8,960 bases of DNA from Piscirickettsiaceae bacterium (GTDB taxonomy: Bacteria > Pseudomonadota > Gammaproteobacteria > Nitrosococcales > Methylophagaceae). The notes beneath the pieces were generated by a model. The model saw nothing but the letters and a program-made list of their open reading frames with translations. It was not told the DNA's origin and searched no databases. Made by a program: the position numbers and the translations under genes. Position 1 is the first letter of the stretch. Every line of letters starts with the position of its first letter. Location: the NCBI GenBank assembly GCA_018646825.1, contig JABGUA010000001.1:1-8960 (forward strand), in the 5' to 3' direction. Of the stretch, positions 6,730 through 8,960 are shown piece after piece.

Positions 6730-7872
6730 CTAGCCCCAAATCAGCATAAGCAACATATCGAGTAATTGGCGCCACCAGCTCCCTTTCTCTACGGCCGCTA
6801 TTGCAACTAATTGCTCTGTTGCCACCAACTCACCTGCCAGATGAATTTGAACTTCCCCTAATACCTGACCGTCAACAATAGGCGCAATAATCGGCTTTTG
6901 AATATTGGTTGTTGCAACCAATTCATCATAACGACCGCGCGGCACAGTAATAGTCAAAGCCTTGTCTAAACCTAAAAGTACTTTATCCGCCGCACCCTGC
7001 CAGACTTTACTATCAGCAATTTGCTGGCCAGCCTGATACAAATCATGGGTCTCAAAAAAACGGAAACCATAATTAAATAACTTTTGGGTTTCTTGGGCTC
7101 GCGCATTTTCACTACGAGTCCCCAGCACAACAGAAATCAACCGCATACCGTCACGTTTTGCTGAGGCCGCAAGACAATAACCGGCCTCTTCTGTGTGGCC
7201 TGTTTTTAAACCATCAACACTCTTATCACGCCATAGCAACTTATTCCGGTTATGCTGTGTAATATTGTTATATGTAAATTCTTTCTCAGAATACCAAGCG
7301 TAATGTTTCAAATCACGAATTACCGCAGCCGATAAAATCGCGATATCTTCTGCCGTCGTATAGTGCTCTTTTCCCGGTAATCCCGTCGCATTCTGATAGT
7401 TAGTGTTGAACATGCCTAATTGTTGGGCATACTGGTTCATCATCTGTGAAAAAGTCTCTTCACTGCCTGCGATATGTTCCGCCAATGCAACCGCCGCATC
7501 ATTCCCTGATTGAATAATCATACCGCGCAATAACACTTCAACAGAGACCCTACTGTTAACTTCTATAAAGCTACGTGACCCAACCATCCGCCATGCTTTT
7601 TCGCTAATTAGCACCTCATCTTCTAAAGCAATATTGCCAGACTCTAATTCTTGAGACACCACATAAGCCGTCATTAACTTAGTGATACTTGCAGGTGGCA
7701 AACGCTGAGCAGCATTGACTGCAGCAAGTACTTTTCCACTATTATAATCTTGTAGAATATACGACTTAGCGGCCACTTCCGGGGCTTTTGGCGCGGGTGT
7801 GATAGCAGCGTAAGACACCGCCGTAAGGAAAGTTAAACCTACAAATATCAGGCTTTTTACTATTTTCAACAT
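6730..7872 (-). CDS. dacA: D-alanyl-D-alanine carboxypeptidase (PBP5/6 class)
   Basis: A periplasmic serine DD-carboxypeptidase that removes the terminal D-Ala of peptidoglycan stem peptides. I choose the ATG at 7872 (380 aa) because AGAGAG lies five bases upstream; the in-frame TTG one codon earlier would leave too little spacing. A signal peptide covers about 1-22 (basic MLKIVK, hydrophobic core, SYA cleavage). The three active-site motifs are S62-ITK65, S122-G-N124 and K223-T-G225. A beta-rich C-terminal domain follows. The last 16 or so residues (SWWRQLLDMLLMLIWG) form the amphipathic helix that anchors PBP5-type enzymes to the outer face of the inner membrane. It lies 17 bp after rlpA. 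The D-Ala it releases could be a substrate of the next gene, dat. Confidence 0.96.
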   Translation of the reverse strand: MLKIVKSLIFVGLTFLTAVSYAAITPAPKAPEVAAKSYILQDYNSGKVLAAVNAAQRLPPASITKLMTAYVVSQELESGNIALEDEVLISEKAWRMVGSRSFIEVNSRVSVEVLLRGMIIQSGNDAAVALAEHIAGSEETFSQMMNQYAQQLGMFNTNYQNATGLPGKEHYTTAEDIAILSAAVIRDLKHYAWYSEKEFTYNNITQHNRNKLLWRDKSVDGLKTGHTEEAGYCLAASAKRDGMRLISVVLGTRSENARAQETQKLFNYGFRFFETHDLYQAGQQIADSKVWQGAADKVLLGLDKALTITVPRGRYDELVATTNIQKPIIAPIVDGQVLGEVQIHLAGELVATEQLVAIAAVEKGSWWRQLLDMLLMLIWG

Positions 7873-7889
7873 CAATACTCTCTAAATAA

Positions 7890-8768
7890 TTACTCAATCA
7901 CTGCGTGGCTTTCAGCCACACCCAGCGACTTTAATTTCACTGCCATTAACTCACTGGCTTCAACATTAGCTAGTGGCCCCACTCTAACACGATACAAAGC
8001 GCCTTGAGGCCGATAAAGCGGCATCAAAAAAACTGTCTCCTCAATTTGTTCGGCTAGTTGCGACTTGAAAGATTCTGCCCTTTCAATCGAGCTAAACGTC
8101 CCAACTTGCAAATACACTGCAGGACCAACAACATCGTGATTATGTGTGTCACCTTCATGAGTATGATAACCCGTGGGTAAAGGTTTAACAGCTGGTACTG
8201 TGGGTTTAACAGCAGCAACCGAAACGGGTTTTGCCATCTGGTTAGCATAAGTTTTGGCATCAATAGCCCGTACCTCAACCTGCCCTGTTCCTTTGCCAAT
8301 AATATCTAACTTCTTCGCAGCAGAATAGGATAAATCAATAATCCTTCCACCATGAAATGGCCCACGGTCGTTTACCCTAACAATAATCTTACTGCCATTA
8401 TTCAAATTAGTTACTTCAGCATAACTTGGCAGTGGCAATGTCTTATGTGCTGCCGTCATTTGATACATATCATAGCGCTCACCAATCGCAGTTTTCCTAC
8501 CATGGAACTTGTTGCCGTACCACGAAGCTATGCCTTTTTCACGATACCCTGCCGCACTTTTCATTGGGTAATAACGCTTGCCAAATACCACATAACTTTT
8601 TTGGTTTTGTGGCCTAATTTTTTCTATTTTAGGAACTGCATTAGGGATCCCAGACACATCGGGCGGATTACTCGGTGCACTATCACCTTTTTCAAATAGA
8701 CCACTTGTACATGCAGACAATAAAACCAAACTGCAAATAACAGCCCCAATTTTTATTATTTTTATCAT
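7890..8768 (-). CDS. rlpA: Septal-ring lipoprotein RlpA, lytic transglycosylase with SPOR domain
   Basis: An outer-membrane lipoprotein that binds denuded glycan at division sites and, in Pseudomonas, cleaves it. The 292 residues begin with a lipoprotein signal peptide ending in the lipobox LSAC, with C20 lipidated. The double-psi beta-barrel RlpA domain spans about 78-170. E97 (IGERYDMY), H108 (TAAHKTLP) and D134 (VNDRGPF) correspond to residues important in the active Pseudomonas enzyme, so activity is plausible. The C-terminal SPOR domain covers about 216-292 (YLQVGTFSS to the end). Between them is a linker (171-215) with a duplicated AVKP-type heptapeptide and a His-rich stretch. The start lies 2 bp after the mltB stop with no Shine-Dalgarno sequence, indicating coupled translation. 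It contains NPPD (34-37), a possible EF-P-dependent stall. Confidence 0.95.
   Translation of the reverse strand: MIKIIKIGAVICSLVLLSACTSGLFEKGDSAPSNPPDVSGIPNAVPKIEKIRPQNQKSYVVFGKRYYPMKSAAGYREKGIASWYGNKFHGRKTAIGERYDMYQMTAAHKTLPLPSYAEVTNLNNGSKIIVRVNDRGPFHGGRIIDLSYSAAKKLDIIGKGTGQVEVRAIDAKTYANQMAKPVSVAAVKPTVPAVKPLPTGYHTHEGDTHNHDVVGPAVYLQVGTFSSIERAESFKSQLAEQIEETVFLMPLYRPQGALYRVRVGPLANVEASELMAVKLKSLGVAESHAVIE
8182..8213. repeat. 11-bp direct repeat in the RlpA linker
   Basis: GGTTTAACAGC occurs at 8182-8192 and again at 8203-8213, a period of 21 bases or seven codons. In RlpA it encodes two heptapeptides, AVKPTVP (186-192) and AVKPLPT (193-199). This looks like an in-frame duplication in a flexible Pro/Lys linker. 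Confidence 0.6.
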
Positions 8769-8770
8769 GA

Positions 8771-8960
8771 TTATTGCTTGTGCTTCTGGCGAATAGCCTC
8801 TGCCAATTGCGTCACAGCCATCGCATACATACGGCTATGATTATAGCGAGTGATACTGTAGAAATTCTGGCGTGTCAGCCAATATTCTTCGCCTTTTTCT
8901 TGCGTTAATGTGATCAACGCCACTTGATGTGCATCAGCAGGCAAATGAGCGGTTGATACA
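8771..8960 (-). CDS. mltB: Membrane-bound lytic murein transglycosylase B, C-terminal end (partial)
   Basis: Only the last 62 codons and the stop are in the window; the reading frame continues past the right edge. The translated end contains EYWLTRQNFYSITRYNHSRM followed by YAMAVTQLAEAI. This matches the conserved C-terminus of MltB (NFY-ITRYN...YAMAV-QL), which cleaves the beta-1,4 MurNAc-GlcNAc bond with formation of 1,6-anhydroMurNAc. The catalytic glutamate and the lipoprotein signal peptide would lie in the missing part. Its stop (TAA, 8773-8771) precedes the rlpA ATG by 2 bp, so it belongs to the same operon, in the usual order mltB-rlpA-dacA. Homology to a paralogous MltB-like protein cannot be excluded from 62 residues. 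Confidence 0.85.
   Translation of the reverse strand, partial: VSTAHLPADAHQVALITLTQEKGEEYWLTRQNFYSITRYNHSRMYAMAVTQLAEAIRQKHKQ

Noticed and set aside
7873..7875. TTG one codon upstream as the dacA start.
   Set aside because: The Shine-Dalgarno AGAGAG would lie only about two bases from it, whereas the next codon ATG has normal spacing.
8352..8699. Plus-strand open frames opposite rlpA (also 8426-8617) and a minus-strand frame at 8054-8299.
   Set aside because: They overlap conserved RlpA coding sequence in other frames and have no plausible protein signature.

Overview
The window reads as ordinary chromosomal DNA of a gammaproteobacterium with moderately AT-rich composition. The evidence is the E. 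coli-type EF-P modification set (efp, epmA, epmB) and the conserved block mltB-rlpA-dacA-dat-ybeD-lipB-lipA. The short citrate synthase and the presence of dat differ from enterics and suggest a Methylophaga/Thiotrichales-like lineage. That placement is an inference from general resemblance, not from a search. I see no mobile element, CRISPR array, tRNA, rRNA or prophage signature.

Layout. Positions 1-103 hold no supportable gene, only an imperfect inverted repeat. Positions 104-1682 (minus) carry efp and, downstream of it, epmA. The 37 bp between them contain a small inverted repeat and a T-rich stretch that abuts the epmA start. epmB (1735-2742, plus) diverges from efp across a 52-bp gap with a 13-bp palindrome near its centre. 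epmB converges on a citrate synthase gene (2755-3912, minus) with only 12 bp between the stop codons. The citrate synthase gene has its own upstream region (3913-4031) with a perfect TATAAT and two palindromes. Positions 4032-8960 are a tightly packed minus-strand operon: mltB (C-terminal part only), rlpA, dacA, dat, ybeD, lipB, lipA, with gaps of 2-17 bp.

How the genes work together. EpmB makes (R)-beta-lysine, EpmA attaches it to EF-P Lys34, and modified EF-P relieves ribosome stalling at polyproline. MltB, RlpA and DacA are envelope enzymes that trim or remodel peptidoglycan, and Dat supplies or balances D-amino acids such as D-Ala and D-Glu. LipB and LipA build the lipoyl cofactor needed by pyruvate and 2-oxoglutarate dehydrogenases; the second of these works in the same cycle as citrate synthase.

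I did not find a new biological system. The points most worth checking are the palindromes in the efp/epmB and citrate synthase upstream regions, the possible attenuator between efp and epmA, and the repeat-bearing His-rich linker of RlpA.
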